Positions 8,711 through 17,980 of a stretch of 64,000 nucleotides of DNA are shown piece by piece. The stretch spans positions 1 to 64,000 of the forward strand of contig NZ_SHLX01000003.1 in NCBI RefSeq assembly GCF_004764705.1. Reading direction: 5' to 3'. Below the pieces are notes generated by a model. That model ran no database searches. It was not told where the DNA came from and saw only the letters and a program-made list of their open reading frames with translations. The DNA is from Paenibacillus cymbidii (GTDB lineage: Bacteria; Bacillota; Bacilli; Paenibacillales; NBRC-103111). Both the position numbers and the translations under genes were made by a program. Each line of letters begins with the position of its first letter. The stretch's first letter is position 1.

Positions 8711-9544
8711 ATGAAGTGGTTCAAGGAACGAAGCATTTTGCCCGGTTTCGGCTTGTCGCTCGGCTTTACCGTCCTCTATCTCGGCCTGATCGTGCTGATC
8801 CCGCTGGCGGCGATTTTCGTCAAGACGTCGAGCCTGAGCTGGGAGCAGTTCTGGCATACGGTGACCGACGACCGCGTGATCGCCTCCTACAAGCTCAGCT
8901 TCGGCGCAGCGCTGATCGGCGCCGGGATCAACGCCGTGTTCGGCTTTATCGTCGCCTGGGTGCTCGTGCGTTACGAATTCCCCGGCAAACGGTTCATCGA
9001 TGCTCTGGTCGATTTGCCCTTTGCGCTGCCGACGGCGGTGGCGGGCATCGCCCTGACAGCGATTTACGCGCCGCGCGGCTGGATCGGCTCGCTGATGGAG
9101 CCGCTGGGGATCAAAACGGCGTATTCGCCGCTCGGCATCGTGATCGCGCTGACGTTTATCGGCATCCCGTTCGTCGTCCGCACCGTGCAGCCCGTGCTGC
9201 AGGAGCTTGACAAAGACATCGAGGAAGCGGCGGTCAGCCTCGGCGCGCGGCGCTGGACGATTTTTCGCCGGGTTATTTTCCCGGAAGTGCTGCCGGCGCT
9301 TATCACCGGGTTCGCGATCGCGTTTGCCCGGGCGGTGGGCGAATACGGTTCGGTTGTGTTCATCTCCGGCAACATGCCGATGAAAACGGAGATTGCGCCA
9401 CTGCTTATCATGACCAAGCTGGAGCAATTCGATTACGCCGGCGCGACGGCCATCGCCCTTGTCATGCTCGTTCTGTCGTTCATCCTTCTGTTGATCGTCA
9501 ATCTGCTGCAATGGCGCACCAATCGCCGTTTGCTGAGCGCGTAA
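8711..9544 (+). CDS. cysT: Sulfate ABC transporter permease CysT
   Basis: At 277 aa with about six membrane segments, it shows typical CysT text: [22 protein letters not shown] at the first helix, [13 protein letters not shown], and the [20 protein letters not shown] coupling helix (EAA loop). It pairs with CysW as the channel. AAGGAG lies 10 nt before ATG 8711; the earlier ATG at 8704 is in another frame. Confidence 0.93.
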   Translation: MKWFKERSILPGFGLSLGFTVLYLGLIVLIPLAAIFVKTSSLSWEQFWHTVTDDRVIASYKLSFGAALIGAGINAVFGFIVAWVLVRYEFPGKRFIDALVDLPFALPTAVAGIALTAIYAPRGWIGSLMEPLGIKTAYSPLGIVIALTFIGIPFVVRTVQPVLQELDKDIEEAAVSLGARRWTIFRRVIFPEVLPALITGFAIAFARAVGEYGSVVFISGNMPMKTEIAPLLIMTKLEQFDYAGATAIALVMLVLSFILLLIVNLLQWRTNRRLLSA

Positions 9545-9557
9545 GGGGGCGGCGGAG

Positions 9558-10442
9558 ATGGCAGGATATGTCGCTACGAAGCTGGGTTCCCCTACCGCGG
9601 TTCGGCCCAAGCATGTAACGGAATCGAAGCTTGTCAAATGGATCTTGATCACGATTGCTTTGCTTTTCCTCGGTTTGCTGCTTGTGCTGCCGCTCGTCAC
9701 CGTATTCGAGCAGGCGTTCCGCAAAGGCGCCTCCGTCTACTTCGCGGCGCTGCGCGACCACGACGCGGCCGCGGCGATTCGGCTGACGCTGCTCACCGCG
9801 GCGATCGTCGTGCCGCTCAACCTGATCTTCGGCGTTGCCGCCGCCTGGGCGATCACGAAATTCCGCTTCCGCGGCAAAAACGTGCTGCTCACGCTGATCG
9901 ACTTGCCGTTCGCCGTTTCGCCGGTAATCGCCGGTCTCGTGTACGTGCTCGTCTTCGGCGCCCGCGGCTGGTTCGGCCCATGGCTGGACGCTCACGACAT
10001 CAAAATCATTTTCGCCGTTCCCGGCATTGTGCTTGCCACGCTGTTCGTTACGTTCCCGTTCGTCGCCCGCGAGCTGATTCCGCTAATGGAGTCGCAAGGG
10101 ACGCAGGAAGAGGAAGCGGCGGCGACGCTTGGCGCGAAGGGCTGGAAAATTTTTTGGCGCGTGACGCTGCCGAATATCAAGTGGGGCTTGATCTACGGCA
10201 TCATCCTTTGCAACGCCCGGGCGATGGGCGAGTTCGGTGCCGTATCGGTCGTCTCCGGCCATATCCGCGGCGAAACGAACACGATTCCGCTGCAGGTGCA
10301 AATTTTGTTCGGCGAATACAAGCTTGCCGCTTCGTTCGCCGTCGCTTCGCTGCTCGTGCTGCTGGCGCTTGTCACGCTTGCCGTCAAAAGCCTGATCGAA
10401 TGGAAATTCGCGCAAGATCACAAGGAAAGCGGGGACAAGTGA
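9558..10442 (+). CDS. cysW: Sulfate ABC transporter permease CysW
   Basis: This 294-aa permease is the partner of CysT, with about six membrane segments. Signatures include [35 protein letters not shown] and the [21 protein letters not shown] coupling loop, with [19 protein letters not shown] near the C-terminus. It begins 13 nt after cysT and stops one base before cysA, so the genes are translationally linked. Confidence 0.93.
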   Translation: MAGYVATKLGSPTAVRPKHVTESKLVKWILITIALLFLGLLLVLPLVTVFEQAFRKGASVYFAALRDHDAAAAIRLTLLTAAIVVPLNLIFGVAAAWAITKFRFRGKNVLLTLIDLPFAVSPVIAGLVYVLVFGARGWFGPWLDAHDIKIIFAVPGIVLATLFVTFPFVARELIPLMESQGTQEEEAAATLGAKGWKIFWRVTLPNIKWGLIYGIILCNARAMGEFGAVSVVSGHIRGETNTIPLQVQILFGEYKLAASFAVASLLVLLALVTLAVKSLIEWKFAQDHKESGDK

Positions 10443-10443
10443 C

Positions 10444-11502
10444 ATGCACATCGTGGTGAACAACTTGCACAAATCGTTCGGTTCGTTCGAGGCGGCGAAG
10501 CAGATCAGCTTCGAAATTGAAAAAGGCCGGCTGATCGGCCTGCTCGGCCCGAGCGGCGGCGGCAAAACGACGATTTTGCGCATGCTGGCGGGGCTGGAGG
10601 AGCCGGATTCGGGCGATATTTTGTTCGGCGGCGTTCGCGTGAACGACGTATCGCCGCAGGAGCGGGAAATCGGGCTTGTGTTTCAGAATTATGCGCTGTT
10701 TCGTCACATGACGGTTTATGACAATATCGCTTTTGGTTTGACGGTGAAAAAACGGCCGAAGGCGGAGATCAAAGCCCGCGTGCAGGAGTTGATCGACCTG
10801 ACCGGCCTGAAGGGGCTGGAAAAGCGGCTGCCTCACCAGTTGTCCGGCGGCCAGCGCCAGCGCGTCGCCTTCGCACGAGCGCTTGCTCCCGAACCGCAGC
10901 TGCTGCTGCTCGACGAGCCGTTCGCGGCGATCGACGCCAAGGTGCGCAAGGAGCTGCGCACCTGGCTGCGCGAAACGATCGACCGCGTCGGAATTACGAC
11001 GATCTTCGTCACGCACGACCAGGAAGAGGCAGTCGAAGTGGCCGACCGGATTATGGTCGTCAACCAGGGACGGATCGAGCAGCAGGGCACGCCGTTCGAA
11101 ATTTACCAGCAGCCGCGCACTCCGTTCGTCGCCGGCTTCATCGGCGAATCGAGCCGGCTGGCGAGCGTGTCCGGCTTGAAAGGCTTCGACGCCGGCTGGT
11201 CGTCGCCGGGCGCGATCGTCCGGCCGGAGTTCGTCGAAATCGGCCGCGAGCACGAAATTGCGCTGCCGTCCGCGGCGGAGCAGGCCGTCGTGCGCAATGT
11301 GTTTTTCCGCGGCACGAGCTGGCAGGTCGAAGCCGATATCGGCGGACGTTCCGTGTATGCGTACCGCACGCTGGAGCAGCCGCCGCTTCAGCCCGGCGAT
11401 GCCGTGCTGGCGCTCATTCACCGGCTGTACGTGTTCGACGGCGACCAGACGAAGGTGCTGGAAAATACGCGAAAAATCGATCCGCTGCCCGTTCATATTT
11501 AA
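10444..11502 (+). CDS. cysA: Sulfate ABC transporter ATPase CysA
   Basis: This 352-aa protein has Walker A GPSGGGKT (about residues 36-43), Q-loop VFQNYALF, ABC signature [15 protein letters not shown], Walker B LLLLDEPFAAID and H-loop THDQEEA. The C-terminal part (about 240-352) is the regulatory TOBE-type domain typical of CysA. It energises CysT/CysW. Its GC is high like its neighbours, with no sign of recent transfer. Confidence 0.93.
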   Translation: MHIVVNNLHKSFGSFEAAKQISFEIEKGRLIGLLGPSGGGKTTILRMLAGLEEPDSGDILFGGVRVNDVSPQEREIGLVFQNYALFRHMTVYDNIAFGLTVKKRPKAEIKARVQELIDLTGLKGLEKRLPHQLSGGQRQRVAFARALAPEPQLLLLDEPFAAIDAKVRKELRTWLRETIDRVGITTIFVTHDQEEAVEVADRIMVVNQGRIEQQGTPFEIYQQPRTPFVAGFIGESSRLASVSGLKGFDAGWSSPGAIVRPEFVEIGREHEIALPSAAEQAVVRNVFFRGTSWQVEADIGGRSVYAYRTLEQPPLQPGDAVLALIHRLYVFDGDQTKVLENTRKIDPLPVHI

Positions 11503-11535
11503 CGGCGAAACAGCGGCAGAGGAGGAGGTTCGGCT

Positions 11536-12381
11536 ATGGAGCACGCCATCACGATCGCATCCGGTTCCGGTTCGGGCGAGCTGTCCGCCGTCCTGCATTA
11601 TCCGAAGCAGGCGCGCGGCGGCAAGGGAGAGAGCGGCAGCTGCCGCTGGCCGCTGATCGTCGTCTGCCACGGCTTCGTCGGCAACAAGATCGGCGAGAAC
11701 CGGCTGTTCGTCAAAGCGGCGCGGGCGTTCAGCGAAGCCGGTTTCCTCGTCATCCGCTTCGACTATGCGGGCTGCGGCGAAAGCACCGGCGAATACGGCG
11801 GCGAAGGCGGCGGGCTCGACGCGATGATCGGGCAGACGCAGCGTGTGCTCGATTACGGGCTGGGGCTCGACTGCGTCGACGCGAACCGGGTGACGCTGCT
11901 CGGCCACAGCCTCGGCGGCGCCGTCGCCGTGCTGACCGCGGCGCGCGACAACCGCGTCAAGTCGCTGGTGCTCTGGTCGGCGGTTGCCCATCCGCTGAAC
12001 GATATCGTCGGCATCGTCGGCAAACAAGCCTACGAAGAAGCGGTGGCGCTGGGTGCCGTCGACCATCGCGGCTACCGGCTGAGCGCACCGTTCTTCGAAT
12101 CGTTGACCCGTCACCAGCCGCTGCGTCAGGTGCGCCAATTCCGCGGCGACGCGCTGCTTTTGCACGGCACGCTCGACGACGTCATCCCGGTCGATTACTG
12201 CTTCCTGTACCAGCGCGTCTTCTGGCTGCGCAGCGACGGGCAGTGCGACAAGGAAGTGATTTTGCAGGCGGACCATACGTATTCGGCGGATAAAAGCGCG
12301 CAGCAGCTCATCGCCAAAACGGCCGATTGGCTGACCTATCTGGAGAAGCGGAAGATGGAGTGGCACGACTGGACGATTTAA
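11536..12381 (+). CDS. Alpha/beta hydrolase
   Basis: This 281-aa alpha/beta hydrolase fold shows an oxyanion HGFVGNK motif, nucleophile elbow GHSLGG with Ser125, a likely acid in HGTLDDVIP and a likely base in ADHTYS. A GGAGG site lies just before the start, 33 nt after cysA, so it probably belongs to the same transcript. Relatives are esterases or thioesterases of unknown substrate. Its place between sulfate and sulfonate uptake genes suggests work on sulfur-containing esters, but nothing in the sequence proves it. Confidence 0.8.
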   Translation: MEHAITIASGSGSGELSAVLHYPKQARGGKGESGSCRWPLIVVCHGFVGNKIGENRLFVKAARAFSEAGFLVIRFDYAGCGESTGEYGGEGGGLDAMIGQTQRVLDYGLGLDCVDANRVTLLGHSLGGAVAVLTAARDNRVKSLVLWSAVAHPLNDIVGIVGKQAYEEAVALGAVDHRGYRLSAPFFESLTRHQPLRQVRQFRGDALLLHGTLDDVIPVDYCFLYQRVFWLRSDGQCDKEVILQADHTYSADKSAQQLIAKTADWLTYLEKRKMEWHDWTI

Positions 12382-12466
12382 GCGGAGCAGGCGGATCAGT
12401 CCGGATTGGATTTACTCTGACGTAACTGGACCTGGCTTGATTGACTCCACGACTCAACTGACTCAA

Positions 12467-12496
12467 TTGACTCAACCCGGCTTAAATCCGACTAAT
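12467..12496 (+). promoter_or_regulatory. Possible promoter before yezD, next to TTGACTCAA repeats
   Basis: The stretch 12438-12478 repeats the word (T)TGACTCAA several times. The last copy offers TTGACT (12467-12472) with ACTAAT 18 nt downstream (12491-12496). This is weak as a promoter; the short repeats may instead be a protein-binding site. Confidence 0.3.
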
Positions 12497-12529
12497 CATA
12501 TTGGAATATACAAAATGGAGGGATTCGCG

Positions 12530-12739
12530 ATGGGGAAACCGCTGGAAGTGGATGAAACCTGGATCGAGCGCATCAGCCGCAGCTTGAACGGACTGGAGTA
12601 CGGCACGGTGCAAATTATCGTTCATGACGGCCGGATCGTACAAATCGAACGCACCGAACGAAGCCGTTACGAACTGGAGGCGGCGCAGTCGCAGCGCGAA
12701 GCTTCCGGCGGCACGCGTTCCGCCAAGCGGTTCAAGTAA
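12530..12739 (+). CDS. yezD: YezD-family small protein (DUF2292)
   Basis: This 69-aa protein starts at ATG 12530 behind GGAGGGA (12517-12523). The core WIERISRSLNGLEYGTVQII followed by VHDGRIVQIERTER is the DUF2292/YezD pattern. In Bacilli such proteins sit in sulfur-assimilation loci, as here between the sulfate importer and ssuE. The Q-rich C-terminal tail is variable. Biochemical function is unknown; I infer a regulatory or accessory role in sulfur assimilation. Confidence 0.82.
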   Translation: MGKPLEVDETWIERISRSLNGLEYGTVQIIVHDGRIVQIERTERSRYELEAAQSQREASGGTRSAKRFK

Positions 12740-12790
12740 TCGTCCCTGTTGTGCACGGCTTATACAGTCGAGTCGACCAGATCGCTGGAG

Positions 12791-12830
12791 ACTTCCCCGC
12801 CTTATGAGGCGCAGGGAAGTCTTTTTGTAT
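12791..12830 (+). terminator. Rho-independent terminator after yezD
   Basis: The stem AGACTTCCC / GGGAAGTCT has inner CGCCT/AGGCG pairing and runs directly into TTTTT. It separates the sulfate part from the ssu part of the block. Confidence 0.8.
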
Positions 12831-12873
12831 TCGCGCGTGTGAAGCGCGCCCATTCGAATCGAAGGAGAGATCG

Positions 12874-13437
12874 ATGATGAGCATCGTTATCATATCGGGC
12901 AGCCCGTCCGCGCGTTCGCGGTTGTCGGCCATTGTGGAGCAGGTGAAGGCGGCGCTTGCCGCCGAAGGGCAGGAGTGGACGGAAATCGCGGTGCGCGAGC
13001 TGCCGCCGGCCGATCTGCTTCACGCCGCGTTCGACAGCCCGGCGATCGCCGAAGCGGTCGGCAAAGTGGAGCAGGCCGGCGCCGTCGTCATCGCGACGCC
13101 GATATATAAAGCGTCCTATACAGGCATCCTGAAAGCCTTTCTGGATCTGCTGCCGCAAAAAGGGCTGGAGCGCAAAATCGTGCTTCCGGTCGCCATCGGC
13201 GGCACGATCGCCCACCTGCTGGCGATTGATTACGCGCTGAAGCCGGTGTTGGCGGCGCTCGGCGCGCGGCATGTGCTCGGCGGCGTGTTCGTGCAGGACA
13301 CGCACGTGACCTGGAGCGAGCAGGGGCAAGCCGTGCTCGACGCGGAGACGGGCGCGCGTCTGGACGGCGCCGTGAAGGAACTGGTGCGCGAGCGGCGTGC
13401 GAGCGCCGGTGCTGCTGCGGTGGCGCAACGGGTGTAG
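12874..13437 (+). CDS. ssuE: NADPH-dependent FMN reductase (SsuE type)
   Basis: This 187-aa flavodoxin-like fold shows the phosphate-binding N-terminus IIISGSPSARSR, ATPIYKASYTGILKAFLDLLP and GGTIAHLLAIDYALKP, all characteristic of SsuE. It supplies FMNH2 to the monooxygenase SsuD encoded downstream. An AAGGAG site precedes tandem ATGs at 12874 and 12877; either may be used. Confidence 0.9.
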   Translation: MMSIVIISGSPSARSRLSAIVEQVKAALAAEGQEWTEIAVRELPPADLLHAAFDSPAIAEAVGKVEQAGAVVIATPIYKASYTGILKAFLDLLPQKGLERKIVLPVAIGGTIAHLLAIDYALKPVLAALGARHVLGGVFVQDTHVTWSEQGQAVLDAETGARLDGAVKELVRERRASAGAAAVAQRV

Positions 13438-13630
13438 AAATAGGCCCTGTTTTATTGCCTATTTCGCTAAAAACGGGTGGCAGCAACAAAATAGCCGGTG
13501 AAATCACTGGTTATTTCCGGGAACCATTCGATTTTGGGACTGTTTGCTCCGAATAGCCAGCGAAAACACTGGCTATTTCCGAAGAAGCAGCAAAAAGGAA
13601 GGCAATAAGCCATTTTTCATGGCCTATTTT
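13437..13630. repeat. Four-hairpin intergenic module (complete)
   Basis: Four imperfect palindromes start at 13437 (GAAATAGGCC..GCCTATTTC), 13490 (AATAGCCGGTG..CACTGGTTATT), 13551 (AATAGCCAGCG..CACTGGCTATT) and 13602 (AATAAGCCAT..ATGGCCTATT). The offsets are 53, 61 and 51 nt, nearly the same as in the modules at 40462 and 62620. The module fills the gap between ssuE and ssuA; whether it acts as RNA or DNA is unknown. Confidence 0.85.
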
Positions 13631-13664
13631 GCAAAGATACTCATTCAAGGGAGCGATTATATCC

Positions 13665-14705
13665 ATGTTAGCCGCGATTCGCAACAATATATTTCCCCGC
13701 AAGCCGAAGGCCCGACTTGCCGCCGTGCTGGCGTTGACGCTGGCGCTCGCCACGGCTCTGGCCGGCTGCGGCGCCAAAGACGGCGACAGCAAAACAACCG
13801 CCGCCGCAGGCGCGACGTCCGGCGCATCGGCCAAACCGGCCGACAAGAAAACGCTGCGCATCGGCTTCCAGAAGTACGGTACGGTCAACATTTTGAAAGC
13901 GAAAGGCGATCTTGACAAAGCGCTCGCGGCCAAAGGCTACACCGTCACCTGGACGGAATTCCCCGGCGGCCCGCAGTTGCTCGAAGCGCTCAACGTCGGC
14001 AGCATCGACCTCGGCCACACCGGCGAAGCGCCGCCGATTTTTGCCCAGGCGGCCGGCACGCCGCTCGTCTACCTGGCGCACGAGCCGGCAAGTCCGCTCA
14101 GCGAAGCGATTCTGGTGCCGGCGGATTCGCCGATCAAAACCGTCGCGGACCTGAAAGGCAAGCAGGTGGCGCTGAATAAAGGCTCGAACGTGCACTACCT
14201 GCTCGTCAAGCAGCTGGAAAAAGCCGGGCTGAAATACGAAGACATCAAAACCGTGTTTCTCCCGCCGGCCGACGCGCGCGTCGCCTTCGAGCAGAAAAAC
14301 GTCGACGCCTGGGTCATCTGGGATCCGTTCTTCGCGGCGGCGCAAACGGCAACAAAGGCGAGAATATTGGCTGACGGCAAAGATACGGTAGCGAACAACG
14401 AGTTTTACCTCGCCTCCCGCACGTTTGCGGAAAAAAATGCGGACGCGGTTCAAACCGTGCTGGACGAAATCAAAAAAGTCGACGACTGGGCCAAGTCGAA
14501 CCAGAACGAAGTGGCGAAGCTGCTGTCGCCGCAGCTCGGCATCGACATCCCGTCGCTGGAGCTGGCGTCCAAGCGGAGAGAGTACGGCATTCTGGCGATT
14601 GACGACGCCCTGATCGCCGACCAGCAGAAGATCGCCGACGCCTTCTTCAAGCTCGAGCTGATTCCGAAACAAATTTCGATCAAGGACGCCGTATTGAAAA
14701 AATAA
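13665..14705 (+). CDS. ssuA: Aliphatic sulfonate-binding lipoprotein
   Basis: This 346-aa protein starts at ATG 13665, 11 nt after AAGGGAG. Lipobox ALAGC gives lipidated Cys35. The mature protein has SsuA features: LRIGFQKYGTVNILKAKG, TEFPGGPQLLEALNVGSIDL, GHTGEAPPIFAQAAG and DARVAFEQKNVDAWVIWDPF. It captures alkanesulfonates for SsuC/SsuB. It lies directly after the four-hairpin repeat module, which separates it from ssuE. Confidence 0.93.
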   Translation: MLAAIRNNIFPRKPKARLAAVLALTLALATALAGCGAKDGDSKTTAAAGATSGASAKPADKKTLRIGFQKYGTVNILKAKGDLDKALAAKGYTVTWTEFPGGPQLLEALNVGSIDLGHTGEAPPIFAQAAGTPLVYLAHEPASPLSEAILVPADSPIKTVADLKGKQVALNKGSNVHYLLVKQLEKAGLKYEDIKTVFLPPADARVAFEQKNVDAWVIWDPFFAAAQTATKARILADGKDTVANNEFYLASRTFAEKNADAVQTVLDEIKKVDDWAKSNQNEVAKLLSPQLGIDIPSLELASKRREYGILAIDDALIADQQKIADAFFKLELIPKQISIKDAVLKK

Positions 14706-14741
14706 CGCCGATCGCCGGCGCAAAAGAAGGGTGAGCAACCG

Positions 14742-15953
14742 ATGGAAGTGTTCTGGTTCATACCGCTGCATGGAGACGGGCGTTACTTGGGAACGAGCGC
14801 AGGAGCAAGAGCCGTTACTTATGCCTATGTGCGGCAAATCGCGCAGGCGGCCGATGAACTGGGGTTTGGCGGCGTGCTGCTGCCGACGGGAAGATCGTGC
14901 GAGGACGCCTGGGTTGCGGCGTCTTCGCTCATCCCGGTGACGGAACGGCTGAAATTTCTGGTCGCCATCCGGCCGGGGCTCATGTCGCCGACGTTGTCGG
15001 CGCGTATGGCGGCCACGTTCGACCGGCTGTCGGGAGGTCGGCTGCTGGTTAACGTCGTCACCGGCGGCGATCCGGTCGAGCTCGCGGGCGACGGCCTGTT
15101 CCTCGGCCATGACGAGCGCTACGAGCTGACCGACGAGTTTCTCCGCGTCTGGCGGCAGGCGCTGCAAGGAGAAGAGGTGAATCACGAAGGCGACCACCTG
15201 CACATCAAAGGCGGCAAAGTGTTGTATCCGCCAGTACAGGCGCCGTATCCGCCGCTTTATTTCGGCGGTTCTTCGCCGGCGGCGCAGCAGGTGGCGGCCG
15301 ATCATATCGACGTTTACCTGACGTGGGGCGAACCGCCGCAGCAGGTAGCGGAGAAGATCGCGCAGGTGCGCAAGCTGGCCGCTGCGACCGGCCGCAACGT
15401 GCGCTTTGGCATCCGGCTGCACGTTATCGTGCGCGAAACGGAAGAGGAAGCGTGGGCGGCGGCGGATGAGCTGATCGCTCACCTGGACGACGATACGATC
15501 GCTTCGGCGCAGTCGATTTTTTCGCGGATGGACTCCGAGGGGCAGCGGCGCATGGCGCAGCTTCATACCGGCGACCGCGGCAAGCTGCGCATCGCGCCGA
15601 ACTTGTGGGCCGGCATCGGCCTCGTCCGAGGCGGCGCCGGCACGGCGCTTGTCGGCAGCCCCGAACAAGTGGCGGCCCGCATGCAGGAATATGCGGCGCT
15701 TGGCATCGAAACGTTCATTTTCTCCGGTTATCCGCATCTGGAGGAGGCGTACCGCGTGGCGGAGCTGCTGTTCCCGCTGCTGCCGCTGCAGCAGCAGCGG
15801 CCAGGTCGCGCCGAAGCGGACGAACGGCATTTCATCAGCCCGTTCGGCGAAATGATCGCCAATGAACAGCTGCCTAAGCCGGCGAAAGGAGGGCAGCCGC
15901 ATGAGCCGCACGAATCCGGCGATCCGCGCCGGCAGCAGAAGCTGGCGCTTTGA
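14742..15953 (+). CDS. ssuD: FMNH2-dependent alkanesulfonate monooxygenase
   Basis: This 403-aa bacterial-luciferase-like TIM barrel uses FMNH2 and O2 to release sulfite from alkanesulfonates. Characteristic segments are [16 protein letters not shown] at the start, [33 protein letters not shown] and [11 protein letters not shown]. Known SsuD proteins are about 380 aa; this one has a charged C-terminal extension of about 20 aa that overlaps the start of ssuC by 53 nt. Confidence 0.93.
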   Translation: MEVFWFIPLHGDGRYLGTSAGARAVTYAYVRQIAQAADELGFGGVLLPTGRSCEDAWVAASSLIPVTERLKFLVAIRPGLMSPTLSARMAATFDRLSGGRLLVNVVTGGDPVELAGDGLFLGHDERYELTDEFLRVWRQALQGEEVNHEGDHLHIKGGKVLYPPVQAPYPPLYFGGSSPAAQQVAADHIDVYLTWGEPPQQVAEKIAQVRKLAAATGRNVRFGIRLHVIVRETEEEAWAAADELIAHLDDDTIASAQSIFSRMDSEGQRRMAQLHTGDRGKLRIAPNLWAGIGLVRGGAGTALVGSPEQVAARMQEYAALGIETFIFSGYPHLEEAYRVAELLFPLLPLQQQRPGRAEADERHFISPFGEMIANEQLPKPAKGGQPHEPHESGDPRRQQKLAL

Positions 15954-16725
15954 CAAGTGGCTCGCCTGGGCCGTGCCGGTCGCCATCGTCGCCGTCTGGC
16001 AGCTGCTCGGCGATAACGGCCTGATCGCTACCCGGGTGCTGCCGACGCCGTACGAAGTGGCGCAAGCGGCCGTGCGCATGGCGCACAAAGGGGTGCTGCT
16101 CGACTACATCGGCACCAGCACGGGCCGGGCGCTGCTCGGCTTCGCCATCGGCGGCGGCATCGGTTTTGCCCTCGGCCTGTTGAACGGTCTGTTCCGGTTG
16201 TCGGAGACGCTGCTCGACACGTCGGTTCAAATGCTGCGCAACATTCCGCATCTGGCGATTATTCCGCTCGTCATTTTGTGGTTCGGCATCGGCGAAGAAG
16301 CGAAGCTGTTCCTCGTTGCGCTCGGCAGCGTGTTCCCGATTTACCTCAATACGTTCCACGGCATCCGTTCGGTCGACCCGGGGCTGATCGAAATGGGGCG
16401 CGTTTACGGCTTGCGCGGCGCGAAACTGTTCTGGAAAGTTGTGCTGCCCGGCGCGCTGCCGTCGATTCTGGTCGGCGTGCGCTTCGCGCTTGGCTTCATG
16501 TGGCTGACGCTGATCGTGGCGGAAACGATATCCGCCGATTCCGGGATCGGCTACATGGCGATGAACGCGCGCGAGTTCATGCAGATGGACGTGGTGGTGC
16601 TCAGCGTCGTGCTGTACGCGCTGCTCGGCAAACTGTCCGATGCGGCGGCCAAGTGGATGGAGAGGGCGTGGCTGCAGTGGCATCCGAATTTCAAGAAACA
16701 GGCGAAAGCGGGGAAAGCGGCATGA
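15901..16725 (+). CDS. ssuC: Sulfonate ABC transporter permease
   Basis: This 274-aa protein starts at ATG 15901, 6 nt after AAAGGAGGG inside the end of ssuD; the in-frame ATG at 15862 has no such site. It has about six membrane segments with the SsuC/TauC text [21 protein letters not shown] and the coupling loop [26 protein letters not shown] region. It pairs with SsuB. Its stop overlaps the ssuB start (ATGA). Confidence 0.92.
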   Translation: MSRTNPAIRAGSRSWRFDKWLAWAVPVAIVAVWQLLGDNGLIATRVLPTPYEVAQAAVRMAHKGVLLDYIGTSTGRALLGFAIGGGIGFALGLLNGLFRLSETLLDTSVQMLRNIPHLAIIPLVILWFGIGEEAKLFLVALGSVFPIYLNTFHGIRSVDPGLIEMGRVYGLRGAKLFWKVVLPGALPSILVGVRFALGFMWLTLIVAETISADSGIGYMAMNAREFMQMDVVVLSVVLYALLGKLSDAAAKWMERAWLQWHPNFKKQAKAGKAA

Positions 16726-17498
16726 GCGGCGCAGGCAAGGGCATTCACTTGAAGGCGAGCGGTTTGTCCAAAACGTTTGGCGCGATCAACGTGCTGCAAG
16801 GCGTCGAGCTCGATATCGCACCGGGCGAATTCGTCGCCATCGTCGGCCGCAGCGGCTGCGGCAAAAGCACGCTGCTGCGCCTCGTCGCCGGACTGGAGCA
16901 GGCAAGCGGCGGCGACGTGCGGCTCGACCGCGAGGCCGCGACGGGCATTCGCCGCGACGTGCGCGTGCTGTTCCAGGATGCGCGGCTGCTGCCGTGGAAG
17001 CGCGTCGTCGATAATGTGCGCATCGGCGTGCGCGGCGGCGGCAAGGCGGAAGCGCTGGAGGCGCTGCGGCTTGTCGGCCTGGCGGAGCGCGCGGCGGAGT
17101 GGCCGGGCGTGTTGTCCGGCGGCCAACGGCAGCGGGTGGCGCTGGCCCGCGCGCTGGCCGGCGAGCCGCGGCTGCTGCTGCTCGACGAGCCGCTCGGCGC
17201 GCTGGACGCGCTGACGCGCATCGAAATGCAGCAGCTGATCGAGAGGCTGTGGCTGGAGCAGCGGTTTACCGCGATTCTCGTCACGCACGACGTCAGCGAA
17301 GCGGTGGCGCTTGCCAATCGCGTCGTGCTGATCGAACGCGGCCGCATCGCATTGGATGTGCGCATCACGCTCGACCGGCCGCGCGACAGAGACTCCGGCT
17401 TTGCCCATTTCGAAAAACTCATTTTGGACCGGGTCATGGAAAAAGAACGCGAAACGGCCGATGTGCCGCCGCGCAAAGAAATTTCCTTTTCGATTTGA
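16722..17498 (+). CDS. ssuB: Sulfonate ABC transporter ATPase
   Basis: This 258-aa protein starts at ATG 16722, overlapping the ssuC stop by 4 nt. It has Walker [11 protein letters not shown]-loop [10 protein letters not shown] (the SsuB/TauB form), signature [15 protein letters not shown], Walker [13 protein letters not shown] and H-loop THDVSEA. The open frame continues upstream across ssuC but that part is out-of-frame shadow. Confidence 0.92.
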   Translation: MSGAGKGIHLKASGLSKTFGAINVLQGVELDIAPGEFVAIVGRSGCGKSTLLRLVAGLEQASGGDVRLDREAATGIRRDVRVLFQDARLLPWKRVVDNVRIGVRGGGKAEALEALRLVGLAERAAEWPGVLSGGQRQRVALARALAGEPRLLLLDEPLGALDALTRIEMQQLIERLWLEQRFTAILVTHDVSEAVALANRVVLIERGRIALDVRITLDRPRDRDSGFAHFEKLILDRVMEKERETADVPPRKEISFSI

Positions 17499-17538
17499 AC
17501 GTTACGGCCTCAATTATGGCGACTGGAGGGACATGCCG

Positions 17539-17841
17539 ATGAGTCAAGCAGCAGCGGAGCGGGTGCCGGCTGGCCCGCAATTGGTCCATCTTCCCGACCT
17601 GCAGTTTGCAAGCTGGTGTTATGAGCATTACGGCTTGAACAAGGGGGTGTACAACACGATCGACGAGCGGCTGTTCGCCGCCGGATTGGTAGAAATCACG
17701 TCGCGCCGCGCGGCGTTGCTTTCCTTTCTGGATCAGGCGACGCACCGGGGCATCCGGATGCGCGACGGCAAGTTTCTGCGCTTCGGCAAAGGCGGTCTGA
17801 CCGTGCTGCTGGAGCATTTTCTGCAAGGGGGAAGGGCCTGA
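17539..17841 (+). CDS. Unrecognised 100-aa protein at the end of the ssu operon
   Basis: I do not recognise a family. The start ATG 17539 lies 8 nt after TGGAGGG; ATG 17533 is only 2 nt after it. The protein is compact, without signal peptide or membrane segment, with a middle segment GLNKGVYNTIDERLFAAGLV followed by a basic, helical-looking region and RDGKFLRFGKGGLTVLLEHFL at the end, which looks like a small alpha/beta or winged-helix fold. It is 40 nt after ssuB and before the operon terminator, so a role in sulfonate use is likely but unproven. Confidence 0.65.
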   Translation: MSQAAAERVPAGPQLVHLPDLQFASWCYEHYGLNKGVYNTIDERLFAAGLVEITSRRAALLSFLDQATHRGIRMRDGKFLRFGKGGLTVLLEHFLQGGRA

Positions 17842-17858
17842 AGTCAAGGGAAGGATGC

Positions 17859-17899
17859 CCTTCCGAAGCGGTGACAGTCGCCGTTTCGGAAGGTTTTTT
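17859..17899 (+). terminator. Terminator closing the ssu operon
   Basis: CCTTCCGAAGCGG (17859-17871) pairs with CCGTTTCGGAAGG (17881-17893), one G-U pair, followed by TTTTTT. It marks the boundary between the GC-rich sulfur block and the lower-GC island. Confidence 0.9.
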
Positions 17900-17912
17900 G
17901 TTTCCTATTATA

Positions 17913-17950
17913 TTGAAAAAATAACTATTATTCTATATTATAGAATAATA
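17913..17950 (+). promoter_or_regulatory. Promoter overlapped by a perfect 12-1-12 palindrome (operator)
   Basis: TTGAAA (17913-17918), 17 nt, TATTAT (17936-17941) forms a promoter for the gene at 17981. A perfect palindrome, TATTATTCTATA-T-TATAGAATAATA (17926-17950), covers its -10 box. This is the classic arrangement for a dimeric repressor. No TetR, GntR or MarR gene lies nearby; only the AraC regulator at 19297 does. Confidence 0.6.
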
Positions 17951-17980
17951 TATTAAAAGAAAAGAGGCCAATAATAGCCA

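Noticed and set aside
10384..12366. 660-codon minus-strand frame
   Set aside because: Shadow of cysA and the hydrolase, both with clear motifs on the + strand.
13668..16088. 806-codon minus-strand frame
   Set aside because: Shadow of ssuA and ssuD in GC-rich DNA; the translation is Arg-rich without a recognisable fold.
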